From positions 1 through 64,000 of the forward strand of contig NZ_LZJI01000040.1 of assembly GCF_001667775.1 (NCBI RefSeq): a DNA stretch of 64,000 nt, given 5' to 3'. This DNA is from Mycobacterium sp. E1747 (GTDB lineage: Bacteria > Actinomycetota > Actinomycetes > Mycobacteriales > Mycobacteriaceae). The notes under the pieces were generated by a model. The model saw nothing but the letters and a program-made list of their open reading frames with translations, ran no database searches and was not told where the DNA came from. Positions within the stretch are counted from its first letter, which is position 1. Every line of letters starts with the position of its first letter. This document shows positions 1 through 8,898 of the stretch, piece by piece. The position numbers and the translations under genes were made by a program.

Positions 1-72
1 TGGTACATGGACGGCGGCAGCGTGCAAGCGCACATCCCGCTGTCCGCGTTGGCGGCCGTGCTGCGCATTTAG
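1..72 (+). CDS. 3' end of an MPT64-like gene (cut by window edge)
   Basis: The first 24 codons, ending in TAG at 70-72, encode the same 23 residues that end the minus-strand MPT64-like protein at 167-934, beginning WYMDGG and ending AAVLRI. Only the C-terminal tail is visible; the rest would lie left of the window. Because the DNA is identical base for base to the facing gene end, this is either a second convergent copy, an inverted duplication, or an assembly fold-back. It cannot be called a functional gene from this fragment. Confidence 0.5.
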   Translation, partial: WYMDGGSVQAHIPLSALAAVLRI

Positions 73-77
73 GGCTG
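1..77 (+). repeat. Left arm of 77-bp perfect inverted repeat
   Basis: Positions 1-77 are the exact reverse complement of 162-238. The arms are separated by 84 unique bases (78-161). The identity stops at 77/162, just after the TAG stop codons of the two facing reading frames. The left arm starts at the window edge, so the repeat may extend further left. Confidence 0.97.
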
Positions 78-98
78 CCCACGGCTCCGCGAGCAGCG

Positions 99-166
99 GC
101 TCAGTCCTCCGGGTTGTAGCCGAGGTTGGGGGCGAGCCAGCGCTCCGCGTCCTGCAACGTCCAGCC
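99..166 (-). pseudogene. Short MetH-like C-terminal remnant
   Basis: Directly after the TAG of the MPT64-like gene, and in the same frame, the minus strand reads GWTLQDAERWLAPNLGY then NPED and TGA. From memory this closely resembles the last residues of E. coli-type cobalamin-dependent methionine synthase, which end in ERWLAPNLGY. Only about 21 codons are present, so at most it is a gene remnant. An alternative is that the MPT64-like protein once continued through this segment and the TAG is a premature stop. M. tuberculosis has metH near hisE, but in the opposite relative orientation to this fragment. Confidence 0.35.
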
Positions 167-238
167 CTAAATGCGCAGCACGGCCGCCAACGCGGACAGC
201 GGGATGTGCGCTTGCACGCTGCCGCCGTCCATGTACCA
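162..238 (-). repeat. Right arm of 77-bp perfect inverted repeat
   Basis: Exact reverse complement of 1-77. It holds the last 23 codons and the TAG stop of the MPT64-like gene plus five following bases. It is far too long and too asymmetric in coding content to be an ordinary transcription terminator. Confidence 0.97.
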
Positions 239-934
239 CTGCATGACGCCGGGGGTGAAGTTGATCGGCTCGTCGTGGCCCACCGGGTAGTCAGGCATGT
301 ACAGGATCAACTCGTCGGGCGTCACCGCCCATGCCTTGTAGCCCCCGGAATAGACCCTGTCCGGCATCCAGCGGTCGATCACGAACGGGTAGGTGCCCGG
401 GTCGTGGGGCGGCGCCGCCTGATTGAGCGCGGTTTCGATAAATGGTTGGGCCAGTGGGGGAATGGCGGTCAGCGGGTTCGACGTCGTCAGGTCCGCCAGT
501 TGCACCCGCCGGCCGCTTGCCATGTCGAAGGTGAAGGTCCGGTAGGCGTTGTTGAACTTCGGCCCGTCGGCGTGGTAGTCCTCGTGGAACACGGCGCTGA
601 GCAGGTTTGCGTGCCGGAATACTTCGAAGTTCTCCTCGCCGTAGCTGTCGGCCGCCATGCTGCCGTTAGCGGTTTTCCAATTGTTGACCAGGGTGTGTAG
701 GTAATCGCGGATCGCCGGACCCGTGATCGGATTGTCGACCAGGTCGTCGGGCACGGCGACCTTGATGTCCCGCACGGCCTTGCGTTCCGACGTCACCGAG
801 GTGTGGCAGTACTGGCCGTCCCAGTCACCGCCCAGCTCGCCGCAGAACGACGGCGCGGACGCGTGGGCGGTGGCGGCAGTGGGAACCGTTGCAGCTAGCG
901 CGAATACGACCGCGGCCCAGAAGTTCTCGCGCAT
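167..934 (-). CDS. MPT64-like secreted protein (DUF3298/RsiV-like)
   Basis: A 255-aa exported protein. Residues 1-24 form a signal peptide (MRENFW, a hydrophobic stretch, then cleavage near AHA). The mature part starts with FCGELGG and a second Cys in GQYCH, as in the MPT64/MPB64 family (CEEL...GQAC), and ends with an IPLSAL segment like the IDSML region of that family. Members are secreted mycobacterial antigens of poorly known function. The ATG at 934 has a GGAGG about 8 nt upstream. It lies 18 nt behind the mce-associated gene and is probably the last gene of the mce transcript. Its last 72 bases sit in the inverted repeat. Confidence 0.75.
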   Translation of the reverse strand: MRENFWAAVVFALAATVPTAATAHASAPSFCGELGGDWDGQYCHTSVTSERKAVRDIKVAVPDDLVDNPITGPAIRDYLHTLVNNWKTANGSMAADSYGEENFEVFRHANLLSAVFHEDYHADGPKFNNAYRTFTFDMASGRRVQLADLTTSNPLTAIPPLAQPFIETALNQAAPPHDPGTYPFVIDRWMPDRVYSGGYKAWAVTPDELILYMPDYPVGHDEPINFTPGVMQWYMDGGSVQAHIPLSALAAVLRI

Positions 935-952
935 CAGATGCCTCCGCCCGGC

Positions 953-1615
953 TCAGAGTAATTGGACCTTGCTGGCCCGCCAGCGACCGTCGACCTTCTC
1001 CATGGTCATCTTGATCCGGCTGCGGTCGATCCGCGGGTCGGGCGCGGCCGTGTTGGTGACTGTCTGGTCGATAAAGACCAGCACCACAACCTTGTTCGCC
1101 GACTCCGACTGGATCGCCGAGTCCACCACCACGCCGTGCGCGGTCGCCTTGTTGTCGATCAGCAGCTGCCGAAGCTTCACGCTGGACTGGGTGTACATGT
1201 CCTTGAATTCGCCCGTCGCGCCGTCGAGAACCTGCCTGAAGTTGTCATCGACCTTGTTCGAATCGATGCTCGTCAGCACCTGCGCATAGGCGATGGCGGC
1301 CTGTTGGGCTTGTTCACCGGCGAGTTTCACCTGGTGCTCCTGCCACTGCCGCCAGCCGAGGAATCCCGAAACGGCAAGTGAGGCGACCAGCAGCGCCGGC
1401 AGCGCGCTGCGACGTAGGTAGCGCTTCCAGGGGCGCCTGCGGTGCTCGGCCTCGCGACGTTTGCCGGTCAGCAGTACGCCGTCTTCGTCGTCGGGTTGTT
1501 CGGTGTCTACCCGCAGCTCCTCGGCGTCTTCAGTTGCCGTTGAGGGCATTTCGTCATCAGGTGCCACGTCGGCGCGCGCCTCCGCCTTCGGATTCTTCTT
1601 GGTGGTCACGATCAC
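953..1615 (-). CDS. Mce-associated membrane protein
   Basis: A 220-aa protein with an acidic, disordered N-terminus (about 1-60), a basic stretch and one transmembrane helix (about 69-90, LPALLVASLAVSGFLGW), then an extracytoplasmic domain typical of Mas/Mam proteins encoded behind mceF genes. The C-terminal pattern (VVVLVFIDQ, then GRWRASKVQLL) is characteristic of that family. Such proteins are thought to stabilise or adapt the Mce lipid-transport complex. It is 30 nt downstream of mceF in the same direction, so it is very likely co-transcribed. Confidence 0.85.
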   Translation of the reverse strand: MIVTTKKNPKAEARADVAPDDEMPSTATEDAEELRVDTEQPDDEDGVLLTGKRREAEHRRRPWKRYLRRSALPALLVASLAVSGFLGWRQWQEHQVKLAGEQAQQAAIAYAQVLTSIDSNKVDDNFRQVLDGATGEFKDMYTQSSVKLRQLLIDNKATAHGVVVDSAIQSESANKVVVLVFIDQTVTNTAAPDPRIDRSRIKMTMEKVDGRWRASKVQLL

Positions 1616-1645
1616 GATCAGCTCCTCGAGATGCGGATTGACGGC

Positions 1646-2905
1646 TTAGTGCGGCGGTTCGATCGGCAGAGCCGGACCGCCGTAGGGGGTGGGAATGGTG
1701 TAGCGACCACGCGGCGTCGGATCGGTTCGACGGCCCAGGTCCGCACCCGGCGGGGGACCGGCGGTGTCGTCGCCCCCCGGCCGCGGGGCGTTCTTGGCCC
1801 CCCGGATCGAGACCGCGGGATCGTCGTCGCGGCAGTAGGTGTACATGAACGGCTCGTAGTAGTCGGCGGCGGAGGAGGCGTGTGACGGCGTCCCGTAGTC
1901 GCACACATAGCGCGGGTAGAGGTCGGCCGTCGCCCAGACCCCGTGATCGTGAAATGCGCTCGCCACCGCGTCCAGCACGGACCCACGGTAGTCGGGAAAC
2001 AGCGCGTTGAGCGCCGGAACCCGTAGATAGAGCAGCTGCGACATGGTCGCCATGCTGCCCAGCAGCTGCACCATCGTATCGGAATTGTCGGCGAACAGGT
2101 TGTCGACCGCTGAAAGCGTGTGCGGGGTTTGCTCCGTCAAGCGGCGATAGCCGGCCTGCATCCTGGCCAGGCCGGTCAGCGTTCGGTCGAGTTCGGTTGC
2201 GGCAGCGCCCAATCCGGCGTTCTTGTCGCTGGCCAGGGTGAGCACCACCCGGCTCGTCTTGATGATGCTGGTGGTTTGGGGCAGCACCGAATCGAGCGTG
2301 GAAAGCAGGAACGTACCGCCGTCGACGATGGCGGTCAGCTTCGCCGGGCCCTCCTTGCTCATGCTCAGTTCCTTCTTGATCAACTCGACCTTGTGGGGGT
2401 CGACCTGGGCCAGCAGCCCGTCGGCGTCGCCGAGCAGCTGGGCCAGGCTGATCGGGACGGTGGTGCGGTCGGAGGTGATGAGGCTGCCGTCGTGCAAGTA
2501 CGGCCCGGCGTCGGTGGTGGCCTCGAAGTTGATGTATTGCTCGCCGGCCGGTGACAGCGCGGAGACATGCACCAAGCTGTTCGCCGGTATCCGCGCGTTC
2601 GACGTGATGCTGGCGATGGCGTTCACGCCGTTGTCGGTAATGCGCAGCGACTCGACCCGGCCGACGCGCACGCCTCGCAGCGCGACGTCCTGGTTGGGCA
2701 GCAAGCCGCCGGATTCCGGCAATTGCACGGTGACGCGGTAGGTCGAGGCGAAAGGTTTCACCCGCAACGCGCCGATGAGCAGGTAGGAGGTGGCGACGAC
2801 CAGAATGAGCGCCAATCCGGCCACCGACAGCCAGACCTGTTGCCGGTGACCGGTGCGCACCGCCCGGACGATGAGGTTCGCGGCGTTGTCGACGGCGCGG
2901 GTCAT
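1646..2905 (-). CDS. mceF: MCE family protein MceF
   Basis: A 419-aa Mce subunit: an N-terminal transmembrane helix (about 24-48), an MCE/MlaD domain (about 55-135, with GRVESLRI), a long helical region and a proline-rich C-terminus. Six Mce proteins (A-F) are thought to assemble a periplasm-spanning tube that delivers lipids or sterols to the YrbE permeases. The ATG at 2905 overlaps the TGA of mceE (ATGA), which fixes this start; a longer reading frame to 3043 is only the upstream gene read in another frame. Substrate unknown. Confidence 0.92.
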   Translation of the reverse strand: MTRAVDNAANLIVRAVRTGHRQQVWLSVAGLALILVVATSYLLIGALRVKPFASTYRVTVQLPESGGLLPNQDVALRGVRVGRVESLRITDNGVNAIASITSNARIPANSLVHVSALSPAGEQYINFEATTDAGPYLHDGSLITSDRTTVPISLAQLLGDADGLLAQVDPHKVELIKKELSMSKEGPAKLTAIVDGGTFLLSTLDSVLPQTTSIIKTSRVVLTLASDKNAGLGAAATELDRTLTGLARMQAGYRRLTEQTPHTLSAVDNLFADNSDTMVQLLGSMATMSQLLYLRVPALNALFPDYRGSVLDAVASAFHDHGVWATADLYPRYVCDYGTPSHASSAADYYEPFMYTYCRDDDPAVSIRGAKNAPRPGGDDTAGPPPGADLGRRTDPTPRGRYTIPTPYGGPALPIEPPH

Positions 2906-4116
2906 GGTCGCGGTCCCGGCGGTGGTGGGGGTGTCGGCGGTCCGGGAGCGACGTCGATTTGGCCGGGGATGTCGGGGTCCGGAACTACCGGAACCTGCGG
3001 CGAATTCGGCCCGCGGCCGACCACGCGTTCCTGCAGGCGCCACAGGGTGTACTTGAGGGTGCCGACGAGCAGGTTCACGTTGTAGTGGTGCGGCCCGTGC
3101 AGCCCGATGTCGCCGGGGAATCCGATGTCGGGAAGTGATCCGAGCATGATCTTGTCCACGCCCACGTGCACCGAAATCGAATTCCCGGCGGTCGATTTGA
3201 CCAACGGGGGAATCAACCGGTTCAGCGCCAGCCAGCTGGTGTCGGGGCTCACCGCAACGTCATTGGCGGCCCCGGCGACCGTGTTCAGGTCGCGGATGAT
3301 GCTGCGGCCGCTGGTGTCGGTCCCGCCGATCGACGGGAACCGGGCCAGCAGCCGGGAGGTGTCGCCCACTCCGATGGCCAGGGTGGAGAGCTGGGCGGTG
3401 TTGTCGGCCAGGGCCGAAGTAGCGGGCGCGGCGGCCGCCATCAGGTCGCTGATGGTTTGGTTCTTGGCATCGAGTTCATCGGCCAGCCGCGATAATTCGG
3501 TCAACGCGGTCGAGATCTGACCGGACCGCGCATCCAGCGTTCCGAGCAGCTCGTTGGACTTGCGGATCATGTCCCCGAATGCCTGGCCCTGGTCGCCGGT
3601 CGCCTTGCCGAAGCCGTTGATGATGTTGGTGAAATTGCGCACCGCCCCGCCGTTCACCAGAATCGCCGCCGAGCTCAACACCGACTCGACGGTCGCGGCG
3701 GCCGCCGTCGAGTCCAGGCCGATGGTGTCGCCGTCGGTCAACGGTGGCGCGTCCGGGTCACCGGCGGCCGGGGGCTTCAGGGCGACGAACACATCGCCCA
3801 GCGGCGTCGCGGTTCGCAATTCGGCGGTGCTGCCCCGGGGCAGTTGCACCCCATCCCTGATGCGCAGCCGGGTGACCGCGGTGTAGTTGCGCGCGACCAT
3901 CGACTCGAGCTGCCCCACATCGGCGCCGGCGAGTTTCACCTTGGCGTTCATCGGCAGGTTGAGCGCGTTGGAGAACACGGCGTTCAGCGAGTAACCTGCT
4001 GAACCCAGGCTCGGGGCCGGAAGGGGCAGGCTGGCAAGGCCGTTCGTGGCGCATCCGGCGGTCACCATCGCCGCGGCCACCGCCGCCAGCACGCCCCGCG
4101 GGCAGGGGGTCATCAT
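2902..4116 (-). CDS. mceE: MCE family lipoprotein MceE (LprK/LprM-type)
   Basis: A 404-aa Mce subunit with a lipoprotein signal: residues 1-22 end in the lipobox VTAGC, so Cys22 is the likely lipidated residue. An MCE domain follows (about 35-120), then a helical region and a Pro-rich tail (PTPPPPPGPRP). The E subunit is the lipoprotein in mce operons. The start ATG at 4116 overlaps the mceD stop (ATGA); a second ATG follows immediately, so the protein starts MM or M. Confidence 0.92.
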   Translation of the reverse strand: MMTPCPRGVLAAVAAAMVTAGCATNGLASLPLPAPSLGSAGYSLNAVFSNALNLPMNAKVKLAGADVGQLESMVARNYTAVTRLRIRDGVQLPRGSTAELRTATPLGDVFVALKPPAAGDPDAPPLTDGDTIGLDSTAAAATVESVLSSAAILVNGGAVRNFTNIINGFGKATGDQGQAFGDMIRKSNELLGTLDARSGQISTALTELSRLADELDAKNQTISDLMAAAAPATSALADNTAQLSTLAIGVGDTSRLLARFPSIGGTDTSGRSIIRDLNTVAGAANDVAVSPDTSWLALNRLIPPLVKSTAGNSISVHVGVDKIMLGSLPDIGFPGDIGLHGPHHYNVNLLVGTLKYTLWRLQERVVGRGPNSPQVPVVPDPDIPGQIDVAPGPPTPPPPPGPRP

Positions 4117-5228
4117 TTCTGCCCCATCGCTGCCATGCCGTCCAGCACATAGGTCAATCCGAAATCGGGTCCGAAGTCCTGTATCGTCCCGGTGCTGCAG
4201 CCCAGTTGCCGAAGCCCCATCAGGTTGCAGATCTCTTTGGTGAACTGGCTGTCGAAGAGCAACCGATCCGTCAGGAATCGTGCGCGCACGCTGCCGTTCG
4301 CCCGGTCGATCATGTTGTAGGCGTTGTCGGCCACCAGCGGAGCCAGGTCAAGGAGCTCGGCCAGGTCCCGCCGCTGGTCGGTCACCGTCTGCAGCGTGGC
4401 CTTGCCGTTGCGCGCGGTCTGCTTGATGTTGTCGCGGTTGGCGTCGAGGAGGTCGCCGGCCCGCTGGATCAGTTCGTCGAGTTTGCGTCCCGTGGTGCCG
4501 CTGCCGAGGTTCTCGTCGGCCATGATCTGGCTGACTTGGTGGATGGTGGAGGCGAATTCGCGCAGCTTGGTGTCGTTGGCGGCCACGGCGTCGAACAGGG
4601 AGCTGATGTTTCTGACGATCGTGGTGATCTGCTCGCGGGTCGCCGCGCCGCCGTCGCCGGACAGGCGCAGCGCCTTGGACAGTTCGCCGAGCGCCGCTTT
4701 GATCCGTTCCCCGTTGCCGTTGACGACCTGGGTGCCGCCGTTCAGCACGTCGGCAACCGGCCCCCCGCCGCGGCCGTCGCCCTCGAGCGACTTGGTCACC
4801 TTGTCCAAAACGTTGAGGACGCTGCTGAATTCGACGGGCGTTTTGGTCCGAGGCAGCCCGATGGTGTCGTGGTTTTCCAGCGTCGGTCCGCCCTTGTACG
4901 GCGGCGTAAGTTCGATCTGCCGATCGGTGAGGATCGAGGTTGACACCGTGACGGCCTGCGCGGTGGCGGGAACCTTGACGTGGCCGTCGACGGTGAATTC
5001 GACTTCGACGTAGCCGCCCTTGGCCGTGATCTTGGTGATCTTGCCGACCGGCATGCCCAGCACCGCCACCTCGTTGCCCTCGTAGAGGCCTGCGGCGCTG
5101 TCGAACTGGGCGGTCACGGTGATCGAGTCCTCGTCGGAACCGAGACACCACCAGCCGATGCCGGCGACCGCGGCGAGCGCCGCGAGGGCCGCGATGACGG
5201 CCACCGATTTCGACGCGAGCCTTTTCAT
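4113..5228 (-). CDS. mceD: MCE family protein MceD
   Basis: A 371-aa Mce subunit with an N-terminal transmembrane helix (about 9-30), an MCE domain (about 36-115, containing GMPVGKITKI) and a helical C-terminal region ending in a conserved Cys-containing segment (EICNLMG, then GCSTGTIQDFG). The start ATG at 5228 overlaps the stop of mceC, a coupling repeated along this operon. Confidence 0.92.
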   Translation of the reverse strand: MKRLASKSVAVIAALAALAAVAGIGWWCLGSDEDSITVTAQFDSAAGLYEGNEVAVLGMPVGKITKITAKGGYVEVEFTVDGHVKVPATAQAVTVSTSILTDRQIELTPPYKGGPTLENHDTIGLPRTKTPVEFSSVLNVLDKVTKSLEGDGRGGGPVADVLNGGTQVVNGNGERIKAALGELSKALRLSGDGGAATREQITTIVRNISSLFDAVAANDTKLREFASTIHQVSQIMADENLGSGTTGRKLDELIQRAGDLLDANRDNIKQTARNGKATLQTVTDQRRDLAELLDLAPLVADNAYNMIDRANGSVRARFLTDRLLFDSQFTKEICNLMGLRQLGCSTGTIQDFGPDFGLTYVLDGMAAMGQK

Positions 5229-6271
5229 TTGCAGTCCTTGAAATACTGGATCATGCCGAACTGCTTGGCACGGCCGCTGATTGCGCACATCCACGAGTCG
5301 ATCAGCGGGACGTTGGGGGCGTTGAAGTTGATCGCGTTACCGTCGCCCGTGAGGTTGGCGGCCTCGCGGAAGAAGATCGGGCTCGTTTGCAGCATGCTGT
5401 GCAGCAAGTCGTCGTGGGCGGACATCAGGTTGGTGAAGTCCCGCATGTCCTTGACCAGCGCGTCCAGCGCCGGCCGGTCGTTGACCACGACCTGGCTCAT
5501 CGTGTCGACGAGGCTCGACAGGGATTGCATCATCGCGTGGAAAACGGCCCGCCGCGCGACGAATTGACCCAACAGGTCTTGGCCCTGGTTGACCAGGGTG
5601 CCCACGTCGGCCTGCTGGCGCCGCAGCGTGTTGGTCACCTGCTCGGTGCTGCGCAGGAGCTGGCCCAGCTGGTCACGTCGCACCGCGATGATCGACGACA
5701 GCGTGTGGATGTTCGAAATGGCTTGCGGCACAACCGTCGGCAGCCCGTCGAGCTGCCTGCCGAGCACGGCGAGCGATTGCGCGAACCGGTCGGAGTCGAC
5801 CTGCTCGAACGTGGTGGTGGCGTCCTGCAGCGCGGCTTGCAGGTCGTAGGGCACCTCGGTGTGTGCGAGGTCGAACGTGTTGTTGGGCAGGTGCGAAGGA
5901 CCGCCGGGTTCCAGCGCGAGGTACCGCGAGCCCAGGATGGTGGCGACCTTGATCTGCGCCCGGGAATCCCTGCCGAGCGCGATGTTGTCCCGAACCTTCA
6001 GCCCCGCCTCGACGTGGTCGCCGACGAGTTTCATGCTGGTGACGTTGCCCACCGGGATGCCGGCGACCACGATCGGGTTGCCGGCCCGCAGCGAGGCGGC
6101 TTGCAGGAACTCGGCCGTGTAGTGCCGGTATCCGGCGCCGAGCGCGTGCACGAGCAGCATGACGGCGATGATCACCGCGACCACCGCGACCGCGATGAAC
6201 CCGAGCCAGGTCTTGTTGTAGCTTTCCAGCGTGCGTTTCCTGATCCGCTGCCACACGGAGGCGTCAGCCAT
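5225..6271 (-). CDS. mceC: MCE family protein MceC
   Basis: A 348-aa Mce subunit: transmembrane helix about 20-43, MCE domain about 48-125 (GIPVGNVTSMKLVG), then a coiled helical region. It ends in CAISGR...QYFKDCK. The ATG at 6271 (MADASVWQ) overlaps the end of mceB by 8 nt. A longer frame upstream gives an unrelated Arg-rich extension and was rejected. Confidence 0.92.
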   Translation of the reverse strand: MADASVWQRIRKRTLESYNKTWLGFIAVAVVAVIIAVMLLVHALGAGYRHYTAEFLQAASLRAGNPIVVAGIPVGNVTSMKLVGDHVEAGLKVRDNIALGRDSRAQIKVATILGSRYLALEPGGPSHLPNNTFDLAHTEVPYDLQAALQDATTTFEQVDSDRFAQSLAVLGRQLDGLPTVVPQAISNIHTLSSIIAVRRDQLGQLLRSTEQVTNTLRRQQADVGTLVNQGQDLLGQFVARRAVFHAMMQSLSSLVDTMSQVVVNDRPALDALVKDMRDFTNLMSAHDDLLHSMLQTSPIFFREAANLTGDGNAINFNAPNVPLIDSWMCAISGRAKQFGMIQYFKDCK

Positions 6272-7322
6272 CGGCCGTGCTCCTGCATCTCGGGCTGTGC
6301 CACGCCTTGTTGCCCGGCGTGGCGGCATTGACGATGATCGGCACCACATCGTTGAGGCCGGGAAAGAATCCCAGGAAGTTCACGTCGCACACGTAGGCAT
6401 TGCCGTAGGCGCCCTGGTTGCCGACCCGGACGAGCCCCTTCAGCAGCAGTGGGATGTTGTCACCGAAGAACGCGACCTGCGGCTCGACCTCCATGATGTG
6501 TTTGGTGACCCCGGGCTGGCGGTCGATGAATTCGCGCAGCGCCGGGTACACGTCCGTCGCGGCGGCCGACAGCCGGCCGGTCACCCGGGCCAGTGAACCC
6601 GCTGAGGCGACCAGGTCCGGACGCCGGATGTCGAGCTCGCCCACGACGCTGCGGGTCTGGGTGATGACCCCGTCGAGGTTGTCGTTCTGCTGGGCGAGGT
6701 TGGCCATCACCTTGTTCAGATTGGTGATCACGGCGCCGAGGGCCTGGTCGCGGCCCGCGAATGTCTCTGTGAGCGTGGAGGTCTGGCCTACCAGTGTGGT
6801 CAGCGATGACCTGTCGCCTTGCAGCGAGGCGATGATGCCCTTGGTGAGGTTGTCCGCGTCGTGGGGGTTCAGCAGGCTGAACAACGGTTCGTAGCCGTTC
6901 AGCAGCGTGGTGACGTCGAAGGAGGGTTCGGTGCGTTCCAGCGGAATCGTGCTGCCCGGTGGGAGCAGCAGTTGCGGGCTGCCTTCCTTGCCCAGCGACA
7001 GTCCGAGGTAACGCTGGCCGACGATGTTCTGGTAAGTGACCGACGCTTGGGTGTTTCCGAACAGCCGTTGTTCCTGCTGCACCACGAACGAGACCCTCGC
7101 AAGATTTCCGTCGAGCTCGATCTTTTCGACTCGGCCGACGCGCACCCCGGCCATCCGGACGTCGTCGCCTTCGCGCAGTCCGTACACGTCGCTGAACACC
7201 GCCGAATACTTGGCCGTGTTGCCCGCCACGTCACGACGCAGGCTGACATACACCAGCCACGTCAGCGTCAACGAGACGACCATGAACAGGGTCAACGCGA
7301 CGAGCGGGCCTCGAAACCTCAT
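6264..7322 (-). CDS. mceB: MCE family protein MceB
   Basis: A 352-aa Mce subunit. An N-terminal membrane helix (about 5-28) is followed by an MCE domain (about 35-120, with GVRVGRVEKIEL and QRYLGLS) and a helical region. The ATG at 7322 (MRFRGPLVAL) overlaps the TGA of mceA, giving translational coupling. The conserved C-terminal YVCDVNFLG segment is typical of the B subunits. Confidence 0.92.
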   Translation of the reverse strand: MRFRGPLVALTLFMVVSLTLTWLVYVSLRRDVAGNTAKYSAVFSDVYGLREGDDVRMAGVRVGRVEKIELDGNLARVSFVVQQEQRLFGNTQASVTYQNIVGQRYLGLSLGKEGSPQLLLPPGSTIPLERTEPSFDVTTLLNGYEPLFSLLNPHDADNLTKGIIASLQGDRSSLTTLVGQTSTLTETFAGRDQALGAVITNLNKVMANLAQQNDNLDGVITQTRSVVGELDIRRPDLVASAGSLARVTGRLSAAATDVYPALREFIDRQPGVTKHIMEVEPQVAFFGDNIPLLLKGLVRVGNQGAYGNAYVCDVNFLGFFPGLNDVVPIIVNAATPGNKAWHSPRCRSTADG

Positions 7323-8887
7323 TTGGCCTCCCCGGGTCGATGAGTCAGCGACACCGTGGTGCCACGCGCAACCGGGCCCAGCAGCAACTCGGTGGCCGCG
7401 GTGGCGGGTGCACCGGTGATCACACCCAACATGTCCCGTTCGTACTGACTCCCGACGGGTCCCACGTTCCCGCCGAACGAGGCCTGCGGGATCCACGGTG
7501 CCTTGGGCGCCACCGGGGCGACCCACGGTTCGTGCGGCTGCGGCGTGGCGGGTGCCCCCGGCGACGGGTTGTCGGGGTTCGCACTACCGGGCACGGGTGG
7601 CGACGGCGTGATCCCCGCGGGCAGCGGGGGATTGGGGTCGGACAGGTTAGGGTTCGGGTTGATCAGCGGCGGACCTACGGCGACTAGATTTCCGTCCGGG
7701 CCGATCACCGTGCCCGGGGGTGGGGCAAGATCCTTGGGCGGCTGATAGTTCTGCGGCAGCAGGACGTCGGGCAGATCGGGCCGCACCGGGACCAGCGGTG
7801 CGGTGAAACAGCTGGGTCCCTTCAGCTCGCCGTAATGGGGGCAGTCCGCGCGGGTGTAGGTGGAACTGGGGGTGAACGTCAGCATCGCGCGCATGTTGCC
7901 GAGGTTGGTCTCCGGATTCCAAACCTGCTCCATGAACTGGTTTGCCAGGTTGTCCAGTTTGGCGACCGCGGGCACGAAGTTGTTGGACTTCTGCGCCAGC
8001 ACGCCGAGCACGGGCGTGAAATCGGTTGTGATGCCGATGAGTTGGTCGATGTGATTGCTCAACGACTGGCGGGTGGTGCCGACCGTGTAGTCGGCGCCCG
8101 ACAGCAGCGCGGCCAGCTGCCCGCGGGTCTCGGCGAAGGTCCGCATCGGTTCCACGGCCTGGTGCAGTGCGTCGAGAAGATCGGGGGCGGTCCGCGCCAG
8201 CCCGCGAGTCGCATCCAGCAGCGCCGACACCGTCGAGGGCCCGGTGTCCGTGCCGACAATCGAATTGAGTTGGTCGAGAAGGCGATTCAATTGGGCGCCG
8301 GCGTTCAGCAGGCGGACGCGACGGTGGTCGGTGGCGGCGCCCAGCGCAGCCAGAATTCCGATCGATCGGTCGTCCCGGTCGCGGCCCGCCGCGGCGAGCA
8401 GGTCGCGCAACTTGGTCACGGTTGTCTCGAACAACACGGTCGGAAGCCGCTTGTCCTCCGGAATATGCGCGCCGTCGCGGATCGTCGCACCGCGGCCCTC
8501 CTGGTTCGGGGAGCCCACCAACTGAACCGACGACACGGCGAAGACATTGCTGGGCACCACGCGCGCGGTCACGTTGGCCGGGATCGAGCCGGCGAATTCT
8601 TCCTTGAGGTCGATGTGGACGTAGTTGGGGCTGCCGTGCGCCGCGGGCACGACGCCGTTGACCATGCCGACCAGCACGCCGTGATATTTGACGTCCGACC
8701 TCTGCGGCAGGCCATCGCCCACGTTCACCAGATCGGCGACGACGCGGACGTAATTGTCGAGCCTGCCAGTGGATTTGACCAACATGGCGGTGGTCAGCAG
8801 CGCGCTGACCACCACGACAGCGATACCTATGCCGAACAGCTGCCGGTCGGAGGGGCCGCGCCCGTCCTGCTCAAAGGAGTTGGGCAT
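7319..8887 (-). CDS. mceA: MCE family protein MceA
   Basis: A 522-aa Mce subunit, the first and longest of the six. Transmembrane helix about 17-38, MCE domain about 42-120 (GVLVGMVNGV, SVQLVG), a helical region with a Cys pair (RADCPHYG, GPSCF), and a long Pro/Asn-rich C-terminus containing NPNPNLSDPNPPLP. It starts at ATG 8887, 11 nt behind the second YrbE gene. This type of Pro-rich tail is common in A subunits. No mce operon number is assigned because that needs a phylogeny. Confidence 0.9.
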   Translation of the reverse strand: MPNSFEQDGRGPSDRQLFGIGIAVVVVSALLTTAMLVKSTGRLDNYVRVVADLVNVGDGLPQRSDVKYHGVLVGMVNGVVPAAHGSPNYVHIDLKEEFAGSIPANVTARVVPSNVFAVSSVQLVGSPNQEGRGATIRDGAHIPEDKRLPTVLFETTVTKLRDLLAAAGRDRDDRSIGILAALGAATDHRRVRLLNAGAQLNRLLDQLNSIVGTDTGPSTVSALLDATRGLARTAPDLLDALHQAVEPMRTFAETRGQLAALLSGADYTVGTTRQSLSNHIDQLIGITTDFTPVLGVLAQKSNNFVPAVAKLDNLANQFMEQVWNPETNLGNMRAMLTFTPSSTYTRADCPHYGELKGPSCFTAPLVPVRPDLPDVLLPQNYQPPKDLAPPPGTVIGPDGNLVAVGPPLINPNPNLSDPNPPLPAGITPSPPVPGSANPDNPSPGAPATPQPHEPWVAPVAPKAPWIPQASFGGNVGPVGSQYERDMLGVITGAPATAATELLLGPVARGTTVSLTHRPGEAK

Positions 8888-8898
8888 GTTCCAGCGAC

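Noticed and set aside
1..238. Inverted repeat as a transcription terminator
   Set aside because: 77-bp arms that contain coding sequence and an 84-base loop are far outside terminator dimensions.
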